Below the pieces are notes generated by a model. It saw only the letters and a program-made list of their open reading frames with translations. It ran no database searches and had not been told where the DNA came from. Source: Dipylidium caninum (Eukaryota > Platyhelminthes > Cestoda > Cyclophyllidea > Dipylidiidae). Taken from it: a stretch of DNA of 64,000 bases. A program made the translations under genes and the position numbers. Shown here one piece after another: positions 23,006 through 31,849 of this stretch (positions are counted from its first letter, which is position 1; every line of letters begins with the position of its first letter). The DNA is taken from assembly GCA_017562135.1 (NCBI GenBank), contig QEYB01000158.1, positions 1 to 64,000 on the forward strand, in the 5' to 3' direction.

Positions 23006-23107
23006 TGTCAGCGGTGGGATTCGAACCCACGCCCTCAGGGAGGACCAGAAGTCTCAGAAAAGCCTTTCGCTTGAGTCTGGCGCCTTAGACCGCTCGGCCA
23101 CACTGAC
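23006..23107 (-). tRNA. tRNA-Leu (anticodon CAA), unit 3, 19-nt intron
   Basis: 102 nt. Exons are consensus; the intron is 19 nt because of an AAAA run where other units have AAA. Intron length change should not affect the mature tRNA. Confidence 0.95.
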
Positions 23108-23145
23108 ACGCCGCTTTCCCCCGCGCATCGCGTCCCGCGCCCCGC

Positions 23146-23184
<39 letters not shown>

Positions 23185-23785
23185 CGCCTTGCGTGGCCTC
23201 CAGCCACGTTGAACACAGACCCAACCCCTCTCCGTCTCCTCGGGCATGCAATCACACGTCCTTTCTCCCCGGCGTCCTCATCCCGCCTCGCCTGGCCCCG
23301 CCGTCTGCACCCTCCCTGTCGGTGGCACACTCACCCTCTCCGCGTCCCCGCGAAGCTAGTTCGCGCTCTCTGCTCCGTGTAGAGCATCCGGCAATGTGGA
23401 CGCAGTTGGCGGAAGAAACGGACAGCACTACGATGGAGGATGGGGGACAAGGCAAGACATGGCAAGAGAGGCGAGGCGAGGGAAGAGGAGGGCAGGGGGG
23501 AAGGGAAGAGAGAGGAGAGATAAGAGATGCCAACCCGAAGCCATGCCTGCACCAATGAACATATCGAATCTGGGGGCGGAGTGGGCGATGTAGGTGAGGG
23601 TAAAGGTAAGGTAAGCGTAAGTGTAAAGGTAAAGGTAAAGGTGCCGCAGAAGGAGGAGGAGGAGGAGGAGGAGGAGGAGGAGGAGAGGTGCAATAGGCGG
23701 AGGAGGAGGCCAGTAAGGCAGTAGGTGTTTGGGCTTGTTGGCCGTAGAGGCAGAGGTAGGTGGAGACAGAAGGCAGCACGTGGCC

Positions 23786-23856
23786 GCGTCAGTAGTGTAG
23801 TGGTATCATGCATGCCTCCCACGCATGCGACCCGGGTTCGAATCCCGGCTGACGCA
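23786..23856 (+). tRNA. tRNA-Gly (anticodon CCC), unit 3
   Basis: 71 nt, identical to unit 1, with TTTT downstream. Confidence 0.96.
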
Positions 23857-24333
23857 GGCTTTTCCCACATCACTCTCTCGCTCTCTCACTCTCTCCCTCC
23901 CCTCCACCCTATCCCCTGCTCGTCTGTCTACCTTCCCATCCTCACGGCTAGCTATCCTCACGCCTCGTCGGAAATCTCACTTGGCCTTTCCGAGAAGATC
24001 TCTGCTCTGCTCTGCTCTTCCCTTCTCGTCCTCGTCGTGCGCGTCAGCTTTGTTAAAGTGGCGATTGGTAGACTTAAGCTTTTTACCCTGCCACCATACT
24101 GCCATAAGAAGATGTGTCTCAATGTCCTCGCTCCTGGCCTCGAGGCGGTAAGTCAGGATGGAGGGAATGTGACTCGGGGGAGTGAGAAGCCTGTACAGTC
24201 CTGAGGTGGTGGCGTTGGCGTTGGCGTTGGCGTTGGCGTTGGCGTTGGCGGTGGAGGTGGAGGTGGAGGTGGAGGTGGGCGTGGGTGTGGGTGTGGGTGT
24301 GGGTGTGGGTGTGGGCGTGGGCGCGAGCAGTGA

Positions 24334-24405
24334 GGGGATGTAGCTCAGTGGTAGAGCGCTCGCTTTGCATGCGAGAGGCCCCGGGTTCGATCCCCGGCAT
24401 CTCCA
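24334..24405 (+). tRNA. tRNA-Ala (anticodon TGC), unit 4
   Basis: 72 nt, consensus, G3-U70 present. Confidence 0.97.
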
Positions 24406-24823
24406 ACCCCACCTCCATGGGCCCTCCCTCTTGTCTGCTGTCTGCGCCTCGAGGCGTGTGGTTGGCCGCTTCTCGCCGCGTCGCCTCACCACTCGCGTGC
24501 ATCTCGTAGTCCGCCTTCACCCACATTTGCCTCTCACGTTGCAGATCTATGTGTATTCGGCTCCGGCTGCCCACTGCCCACTCGCCAGATGAGGAGGATG
24601 AGGACGCCATCTCTTTTGCTCATTCACAAACGTGGTCTGCGCCACTGACGTGTTTAGTGCCACGCGGTAGCCGGCTATTGTCCTGCCGTATCCGCTGTGG
24701 ACGCCTTTTGCGACGCACAAATCCACTCGGCTCTCTTAACTCGCATGCCAGTGCTGTATTGCCGTTTACCAATGGCATGTTTAGCTTTATCCGCGTGAAG
24801 ACTGTGCGCATCGCCTCGGACGC

Positions 24824-24896
24824 GGCTCGGTGGTGTAGTGGTCATCACGTCTGCTTTACACGCAGAAGGTCCCCGGTTCGAACCCGGGTCGAGTCA
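24824..24896 (+). tRNA. tRNA-Val (anticodon TAC), unit 4
   Basis: 73 nt, consensus, with TTTT terminator. Confidence 0.96.
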
Positions 24897-25102
24897 CTTT
24901 TGGTCACCCTCCACACTCTACCCGAACCTGTCTGTGCCTGCTAGCACCGCCCACTCGACATCGACATCGCCACATCCACATGCCCTCCTGTCCCCTCCTG
25001 CTGATCGCATGCCTAGTCTATCCGCGCTGCGCAATTGTCAGACCGCGGCGTCGACGACAAGGCGTGGAGTGGCATAAAGACGCAGCCAGATCGTGCGCCC
25101 GC

Positions 25103-25175
25103 TGCCCTCGGAGAGAATCGAACTCTCGACCCCTGGTTTACGAGACCAGTGCTCTAACCCCTGAGCTACGAAGGC
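25103..25175 (-). tRNA. tRNA-Thr (anticodon CGT), unit 4
   Basis: 73 nt on minus, consensus. Confidence 0.96.
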
Positions 25176-25630
25176 ACGCATAGCGTTGCCCTCTCCTTCC
25201 CTTCCTTCCACCACATCAACGGCCCCGCCACCCATCCCACTGCCTCATCCACAATCACCATCTTAGCCCCATCGCTCATGGCCACATCTCTCGCCTCGGC
25301 CAGTCTTCCTAACCCACATCCCATTACCAAGTCACGCTGTGGCAAATGGCCATGCAGATGCCGAGTCGCGATGCGCGCGGTGAGAGGCTCACGGTGTTTG
25401 CCTGCCTGCCTCCCTGCGAGCGAGCGAACGAACGAACGAACGAACGAACGAACGAACGAACGAACGAACGTACGAAGAAACCAATCAAGTGGAGGCGTCC
25501 CCGCCGCGGGGACACACCGTCACCTCGAGTATGCTGTCTGACGCTACGGTGAGGCGTCAAGCAATGAGCAAGCAGGATGCCGATTATTGCTCGGTGGGTA
25601 GGTGATGAGCGTGTTCACTCGCCTGGTTGC

Positions 25631-25702
25631 GGGGATGTAGCTCAGTGGTAGAGCGCTCGCTTCGCATGCGAGAGGCCCCGGGTTCGATCCCCGGCATCTC
25701 CA
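25631..25702 (+). tRNA. tRNA-Ala (anticodon CGC), unit 4
   Basis: 72 nt, consensus. Confidence 0.96.
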
Positions 25703-25919
25703 TCTTCGCCTTCATCGTCTCCGCCGTCCGGCGCCCTCGGTTGCTCGGTTGCGAGTGTGGTTTATGCGGCTGGGTTCTCGTCCCACGCCCTCACGTCCGT
25801 CGTGGCTTTTACCCCCCCCCCCCCTCACCTAGCAGTGCAGCGAGAGTAGATATGAACACTGTCTCTCTCACCTCACACCGAGATAGCGTCCCGTGGTGTG
25901 ATGAGAGGAAAAAGGTCAC

Positions 25920-26020
25920 TGTCAGCGGTGGGATTCGAACCCACGCCCTCAGGGAGGACCAGAAGTCTCAGAAAGCCTTTCGCTTGAGTCTGGCGCCTTA
26001 GACCGCTCGGCCACACTGAC
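25920..26020 (-). tRNA. tRNA-Leu (anticodon CAA), unit 4, 18-nt intron
   Basis: 101 nt on minus, exons consensus, intron 18 nt. The downstream terminator run is five T long in this unit. Confidence 0.95.
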
Positions 26021-26060
26021 ACGCCGCTTTCCCCCCGCGCATCGCGTCCCCGCGCCCCGC

Positions 26061-26092
<32 letters not shown>

Positions 26093-26694
26093 CGCCTTGC
26101 GTGGCCTCCAGCCACGTTGAACACAGACCCCAACCCCTCTCCGTCTCCTCGGGCATGCAATCACACGTCCTTTCTCCCCGGCGTCCTCATCCCGCCTCGC
26201 CTGGCCCCGCCGTCTGCACCCTCCCTGTCGGTGGCACACTCACCCTCTCCGCGTCCCCGCGAAGCTAGTTCGCGCTCTCTGCTCCGTGTAGAGCATCCGG
26301 CAATGTGGACGCAGTTGGCGGAAGAAACGGACAGCACTACGATGGAGGATGGGGACAAGGCAAGACATGGCAAGAGAGGCGAGGCGAGGGAAGAGGAGGG
26401 CAGGGGGGAAGGGAAGAGAGAGGAGAGATAAGAGATGCCAACCCGAAGCCATGCCTGCACCAATGAACATATCGAATCTGGGGGCGGAGTGGGCGATGTA
26501 GGTGAGGGTAAAGGTAAGGTAAGCGTAAGTGTAAAGGTAAAGGTAAAGGTGCCGCAGAAGGAGGAGGAGGAGGAGGAGGAGGAGGAGGAGGAGGAGGTGC
26601 AATAGGCGGAGGAGGAGGCCAGTAAGGCAGTAGGTGTTTGGGCTTGTTGGCCGTAGAGGCAGAGGTAGGTGGAGACAGAAGGCAGCACGTGGCC

Positions 26695-26765
26695 GCGTCA
26701 GTAGTGTAGTGGTATCATGCATGCCTCCCACGCATGCGACCCGGGTTCGAATCCCGGCTGACGCA
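26695..26765 (+). tRNA. tRNA-Gly (anticodon CCC), unit 4
   Basis: 71 nt, consensus, with TTTT downstream. Confidence 0.96.
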
Positions 26766-27242
26766 GGCTTTTCCCACATCACTCTCTCGCTCTCTCACTC
26801 TCTCCCTCCCCTCCACCCTATCCCCTGCTCGTCTGTCTACCTTCCCATCCTCACGGCTAGCTATCCTCACGCCTCGTCGGAAATCTCACTTGGCCTTTCC
26901 GAGAAGATCTCTGCTCTGCTCTGCTCTTCCCTTCTCGTCCTCGTCGTGCGCGTCAGCTTTGTTAAAGTGGCGATTGGTAGACTTAAGCTTTTTTACCCTG
27001 CCACCATACTGCCATAAGAAGATGTGTCTCAATGTCCTCGCTCCTGGCCTCGAGGCGGTAAGTCAGGATGGAGGGAATGTGACTCGGGGGAGTGAGAAGC
27101 CTGTACAGTCCTGAGGTGGTGGCGTTGGCGTTGGCGTGGCGTTGGCGTTGGCGTTGGCGGTGGAGGTGGAGGTGGAGGTGGAGGTGGGCGTGGGTGTGGG
27201 TGTGGGTGTGGGTGTGGGTGTGGGCGTGGGCGCGAGCAGTGA

Positions 27243-27314
27243 GGGGATGTAGCTCAGTGGTAGAGCGCTCGCTTTGCATGCGAGAGGCCCCGGGTTCGAT
27301 CCCCGGCATCTCCA
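27243..27314 (+). tRNA. tRNA-Ala (anticodon TGC), unit 5
   Basis: 72 nt, consensus. Confidence 0.97.
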
Positions 27315-27732
27315 ACCCCACCTCCATGGGCCTCCCTCTTGTCTGCTGTCTGCGCCTCGAGGCGTGTGGTTGGCCGCTTCTCGCCGCGTCGCCTCACCAC
27401 TCGCGTGCATCTCGTAGTCCGCCTTCACCCACATTTGCCTCTCACGTTGCAGATCTATGTGTATTCGGCTCCGGCTGCCCACTGCCCCACTCGCCAGATG
27501 AGGAGGATGAGGACGCCATCTCTTTTGCTCATTCACAAACGTGGTCTGCGCCACTGACGTGTTTAGTGCCACGCGGTAGCCGGCTATTGTCCTGCCGTAT
27601 CCGCTGTGGACGCCTTTTGCGACGCACAAATCCACTCGGCTCTCTTAACTCGCATGCCAGTGCTGTATTGCCGTTTACCAATGGCATGTTTAGCTTTATC
27701 CGCGTGAAGACTGTGCGCATCGCCTCGGACGC

Positions 27733-27805
27733 GGCTCGGTGGTGTAGTGGTCATCACGTCTGCTTTACACGCAGAAGGTCCCCGGTTCGAACCCGGGTCG
27801 AGTCA
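27733..27805 (+). tRNA. tRNA-Val (anticodon TAC), unit 5
   Basis: 73 nt, consensus, with TTTT terminator. Confidence 0.96.
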
Positions 27806-28012
27806 CTTTTGGTCACCCTCCACACTCTACCCGAACCTGTCTGTGCCTGCTAGCACCGCCCACTCGACATCGACATCGCCACATCCACATGCCCTCCTGT
27901 CCCCTCCTGCTGATCGCATGCCTAGTCTATCCGCGCTGCGCAATTTGTCAGACCGCGGCGTCGACGACAAGGCGTGGAGTGGCATAAAGACGCAGCCAGA
28001 TCGTGCGCCCGC

Positions 28013-28085
28013 TGCCCTCGGAGAGAATCGAACTCTCGACCCCTGGTTTACGAGACCAGTGCTCTAACCCCTGAGCTACGAAGGC
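28013..28085 (-). tRNA. tRNA-Thr (anticodon CGT), unit 5
   Basis: 73 nt on minus, consensus. Confidence 0.96.
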
Positions 28086-28541
28086 ACGCATAGCGTCCCT
28101 CTCCTTCCCTTCCTTCCACCACATCAACGGCCCCGCCACCCATCCCACTGCCTCATCCACAATCACCATCTTAGCCCCATCGCTCATGGCCACATCTCTC
28201 GCCTCGGCCAGTCTTCCTAACCCACATCCCATTACCAAGTCACGCTGTGGCAAATGGCCATGCAGATGCCGAGTCGCGATGCGCGCGTGAGAGGCTCACG
28301 GTGTTTGCCTGCCTGCCTCCCTGCGAGCGAGCGAACGAACGAACGAACGAACGAACGAACGAACGAACGAACGAACGAACGTACGAAGAAACCAATCAAG
28401 TGGAGGCGTCCCCGCCGCGGGGACACACCGTCACCTCGAGTATGCTGTCTGACGCTACGGTGAGGCGTCAAGCAATGAGCAAGCAGGATGCCGATTATTG
28501 CTCGGTGGGTAGGTGATGAGCGTGTTCACTCGCCTGGTTGC

Positions 28542-28612
28542 GGGGATGTAGCTCAGTGGTAGAGCGCTCGCTTCGCATGCGAGAGGCCCCGGGTTCGATC
28601 CCGGCATCTCCA
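28542..28612 (+). tRNA. tRNA-Ala (anticodon CGC), unit 5, 1-nt deletion in T arm
   Basis: 71 nt: one C is missing from the 3' side of the T arm (GATCCCGGC rather than GATCCCCGGC). This shortens the T loop or stem by one base and alters the B box tail. Possibly non-functional, or a homopolymer miscall. Confidence 0.85.
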
Positions 28613-28828
28613 TCTTCGCCTTCATCGTCTCCGCCGTCCGGCGCCCTCGGTTGCTCGGTTGCGAGTGTGGTTTATGCGGCTGGGTTCTCGTCCCACGCCC
28701 TCACGTCCGTCGTGGCTTTTACCCCCCCCCCCCCTCACCTAGCAGTGCAGCGAGAGTAGATATGAACACTGTCTCTCTCACCTCACACCGAGATAGCGTC
28801 CCGTGGTGTGATGAGAGGAAAAGGTCAC

Positions 28829-28929
28829 TGTCAGCGGTGGGATTCGAACCCACGCCCTCAGGGAGGACCAGAAGTCTCAGAAAGCCTTTCGCTTGAGTCT
28901 GGCGCCTTAGACCGCTCGGCCACACTGAC
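28829..28929 (-). tRNA. tRNA-Leu (anticodon CAA), unit 5, 18-nt intron
   Basis: 101 nt on minus, exons consensus, intron 18 nt. Confidence 0.95.
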
Positions 28930-28968
28930 ACGCCGCTTTCCCCCGCGCATCGCGTCCCGCGCCCCGCC

Positions 28969-29000
<32 letters not shown>

Positions 29001-29600
29001 CGCCTTGCGTGGCCTCCAGCCACGTTGAACACAGACCCCAACCCCTCTCCGTCTCCTCGGGCATGCAATCACACGTCCTTTCTCCCCGGCGTCCTCATCC
29101 CGCCTCGCCTGGCCCCGCCGTCTGCACCCTCCCTGTCGGTGGCACACTCACCCTCTCCGCGTCCCCGCGAAGCTAGTTCGCGCTCTCTGCTCCGTGTAGA
29201 GCATCCGGCAATGTGACGCAGTTGGCGGAAGAAACGGACAGCACTACGATGGAGGATGGGGACAAGGCAAGACATGGCAAGAGAGGCGAGGCGAGGGAAG
29301 AGGAGGGCAGGGGGAAGGGAAGAGAGAGGAGAGATAAGAGATGCCAACCCGAAGCCATGCCTGCACCAATGAACATATCGAATCTGGGGGCGGAGTGGGC
29401 GATGTAGGTGAGGGTAAAGGTAAGGTAAGTGTAAGTGTAAAGGTAAAGGTAAAGGTGCCGCAGAAGGAGGAGGAGGAGGAGGAGGAGGAGGAGGAGGAGG
29501 AGGTGCAATAGGCGGAGGAGGAGGCCAGTAAGGCAGTAGGTGTTTGGGCTTGTTGGCCGTAGAGGCAGAGGTAGGTGGAGACAGAAGGCAGCACGTGGCC

Positions 29601-29671
29601 GCGTCAGTAGTGTAGTGGTATCATGCATGCCTCCCACGCATGCGACCCGGGTTCGAATCCCGGCTGACGCA
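29601..29671 (+). tRNA. tRNA-Gly (anticodon CCC), unit 5
   Basis: 71 nt, consensus, with TTTT downstream. This is the last Gly gene, because unit 6 ends before reaching one. Confidence 0.96.
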
Positions 29672-30138
29672 GGCTTTTCCCACATCACTCTCTCGCTCTC
29701 TCACTCTCTCCCTCCCCTCCACCCTATCCCCTGCTCGTCTGTCTACCTTCCCATCCTCACGGCTAGCTATCCTCACGCCTCGTCGGAAATCTCACTTGGC
29801 CTTTCCGAGAAGATCTCTGCTCTGCTCTGCTCTTCCCTTCTCGTCCTCGTCGTGCGCGTCAGCTTTGTTAAAGTGGCGATTGGTAGACTTAAGCTTTTTT
29901 ACCCTGCCACCATACTGCCATAAAGAAGATGTGTCTCAATGTCCTCGCTCCTGGCCTCGAGGCGGTAAGTCAGGATGGAGGGAATGTGACTCGGGGGAGT
30001 GAGAAGCCTGTACAGTCCTGAGGTGGTGGCGTTGGCGTTGGCGTTGGCGTTGGCGGTGGAGGTGGAGGTGGAGGTGGAGGTGGGCGTGGGTGTGGGTGTG
30101 GGTGTGGGTGTGGGTGTGGGCGTGGGCGCGAGCAGTGA

Positions 30139-30210
30139 GGGGATGTAGCTCAGTGGTAGAGCGCTCGCTTTGCATGCGAGAGGCCCCGGGTTCGATCCCC
30201 GGCATCTCCA
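30139..30210 (+). tRNA. tRNA-Ala (anticodon TGC), unit 6
   Basis: 72 nt, consensus, in the truncated last unit. Confidence 0.97.
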
Positions 30211-30628
30211 ACCCCACCTCCATGGGCCCTCCCTCTTGTCTGCTGTCTGCGCCTCGAGGCGTGTGGTTGGCCGCTTCTCGCCGCGTCGCCTCACCACTCG
30301 CGTGCATCTCGTAGTCCGCCTTCACCCACATTTGCCTCTCACGTTGCAGATCTATGTGTATTCGGCTCCGGCTGCCCACTGCCCACTCGCCAGATGAGGA
30401 GGATGAGGACGCCATCTCTTTTGCTCCTTCACAAACGTGGTCTGCGCCACTGACGTGTTTAGTGCCACGCGGTAGCCGGCTATTGTCCTGCCGTATCCGC
30501 TGTGGACGCCTTTTGCGACGCACAAATCCACTCGGCTCTCTTAACTCGCATGCCAGTGCTGTATTGCCGTTTACCAATGGCATGTTTAGCTTTATCCGCG
30601 TGAAGACTGTGCGCATCGCCTCGGACGC

Positions 30629-30699
30629 GGTCGGTGGTGTAGTGGTCATCACGTCTGCTTTACACGCAGAAGGTCCCCGGTTCGAACCCGGTCGAGTCA
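30629..30699 (+). tRNA. tRNA-Val (anticodon TAC), unit 6, two 1-nt deletions
   Basis: 71 nt: the acceptor 5' strand lacks one C (GGTCGG instead of GGCTCGG) and the 3' T stem lacks one G (CCCGG-TCGAG). Both helices are weakened, so this edge copy is the best pseudogene candidate in the array unless the deletions are sequencing errors. Confidence 0.8.
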
Positions 30700-30904
30700 C
30701 TTTTGGTCACCCTCCACACTCTACCCGAACCTGTCTGTGCCTGCTAGCACCGCCCACTCGACATCGACATCGCCACATCCACATGCCCTCCTGTCCCCTC
30801 CTGCTGATCGCATGCCTAGTCTATCCGCGCTGCGCAATTGTCAGACCGCGGCGTCGACGACAAGCGTGGAGTGGCATAAAGACGCAGCCAGATCGTGCGC
30901 CCGC

Positions 30905-30977
30905 TGCCCTCGGAGAGAATCGAACTCTCGACCCCTGGTTTACGAGACCAGTGCTCTAACCCCTGAGCTACGAAGGC
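30905..30977 (-). tRNA. tRNA-Thr (anticodon CGT), unit 6
   Basis: 73 nt on minus, consensus. Confidence 0.96.
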
Positions 30978-31425
30978 ACGCATAGCGTTGCCCTCTCCTT
31001 CCCTTCCTTCCACCACATCAACGGCCCCGCCACCCATCCCACTGCCTCATCCACAATCACCATCTTAGCCCCATCGCTCATGGCCACATCTCTCGCCTCG
31101 GCCAGTCTTCCTAACCCACATCCCATTACCAAGTCACGCTGTGGCAAATGGCCATGCAGATGCCGAGTCGCGATGCGCGCGGTGAGAGGCTCACGGTGTT
31201 TGCCTGCCTGCCTCCCTGCGAGCGAGCGAACGAACGAACGAAACGAACGAACGAACGAACGAACGTACGAAGAAACCAATCAAGTGGAGGCGTCCCCGCC
31301 GCGGGGACACACCGTCACCTCGAGTATGCTGTCTGACGCTACGGTGAGGCGTCAAGCAATGAGCAAGCAGGATGCCGATTATTGCTCGGTGGGTAGGTGA
31401 TGAGCGTGTTCACTCGCCTGGTTGC

Positions 31426-31498
31426 GGGGATGTAGCTCAGTGGTAGAGCGCTCGCTTCGCATGCGAGAGGCCCCGGGTTTCGATCCCCGGCATCTCCA
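31426..31498 (+). tRNA. tRNA-Ala (anticodon CGC), unit 6, extra T in T loop
   Basis: 73 nt: the T loop reads GGGTTTCGATCC with one additional T, making an 8-nt loop and altering the B box. Function doubtful. Confidence 0.85.
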
Positions 31499-31715
31499 TC
31501 TTCGCCTTCATCGTCTCCGCCGTCCGGCGCCCTCGGTTGCTCGGTTGCGAGTGTGGTTTTATGCGGCTGGGTTCTCGTCCCACGCCCTCACGTCCGTCGT
31601 GGCTTTTACCCCCCCCCCCCCTCACCTAGCAGTGCAGCGAGAGTAGATATGAACACTGTCTCTCTCACCTCACACCGAGATAGCGTCCCGTGGTGTGATG
31701 AGAGGAAAAGGTCAC

Positions 31716-31816
31716 TGTCAGCGGTGGGATTCGAACCCACGCCCTCAGGGAGGACCAGAAGTCTCAGAAAGCCTTTCGCTTGAGTCTGGCGCCTTAGACC
31801 GCTCGGCCACACTGAC
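31716..31816 (-). tRNA. tRNA-Leu (anticodon CAA), unit 6, 18-nt intron
   Basis: 101 nt on minus, exons consensus, intron 18 nt. About 33 bp beyond its 5' end the array similarity stops. Confidence 0.95.
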
Positions 31817-31849
31817 ACGCCGCTTTTCCCCCGCATCGCGCCCCGCGCC

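Larger units (their letters stand above)
15481..31849. repeat. tandem tRNA-gene (tDNA) array, 5 full units plus 1 partial
   Basis: Head-to-tail units begin at 15481, 18362, 21278, 24190, 27100 and 30007, with lengths of about 2881, 2916, 2912, 2910 and 2907 bp. The last is truncated after about 1843 bp, just past its Leu-CAA gene. Each full unit holds Ala-TGC(+), Val-TAC(+), Thr-CGT(-), Ala-CGC(+), Leu-CAA(-) and Gly-CCC(+). Spacers contain short tandem repeats whose copy number varies between units. Spacer sequence is otherwise almost identical, pointing to recent amplification or gene conversion. Comparable tandem tDNA units are known from Xenopus laevis and, with short tandem repeats in the spacers, from Entamoeba. 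Homology to either is not implied. Confidence 0.97.

Noticed and set aside
17390..30959. Long open frames (up to about 250 codons) throughout the tDNA array
   Set aside because: They run through tRNA genes and simple repeats, occur in several frames at once, and recur identically in each unit with frame breaks from indels. They are not proteins.
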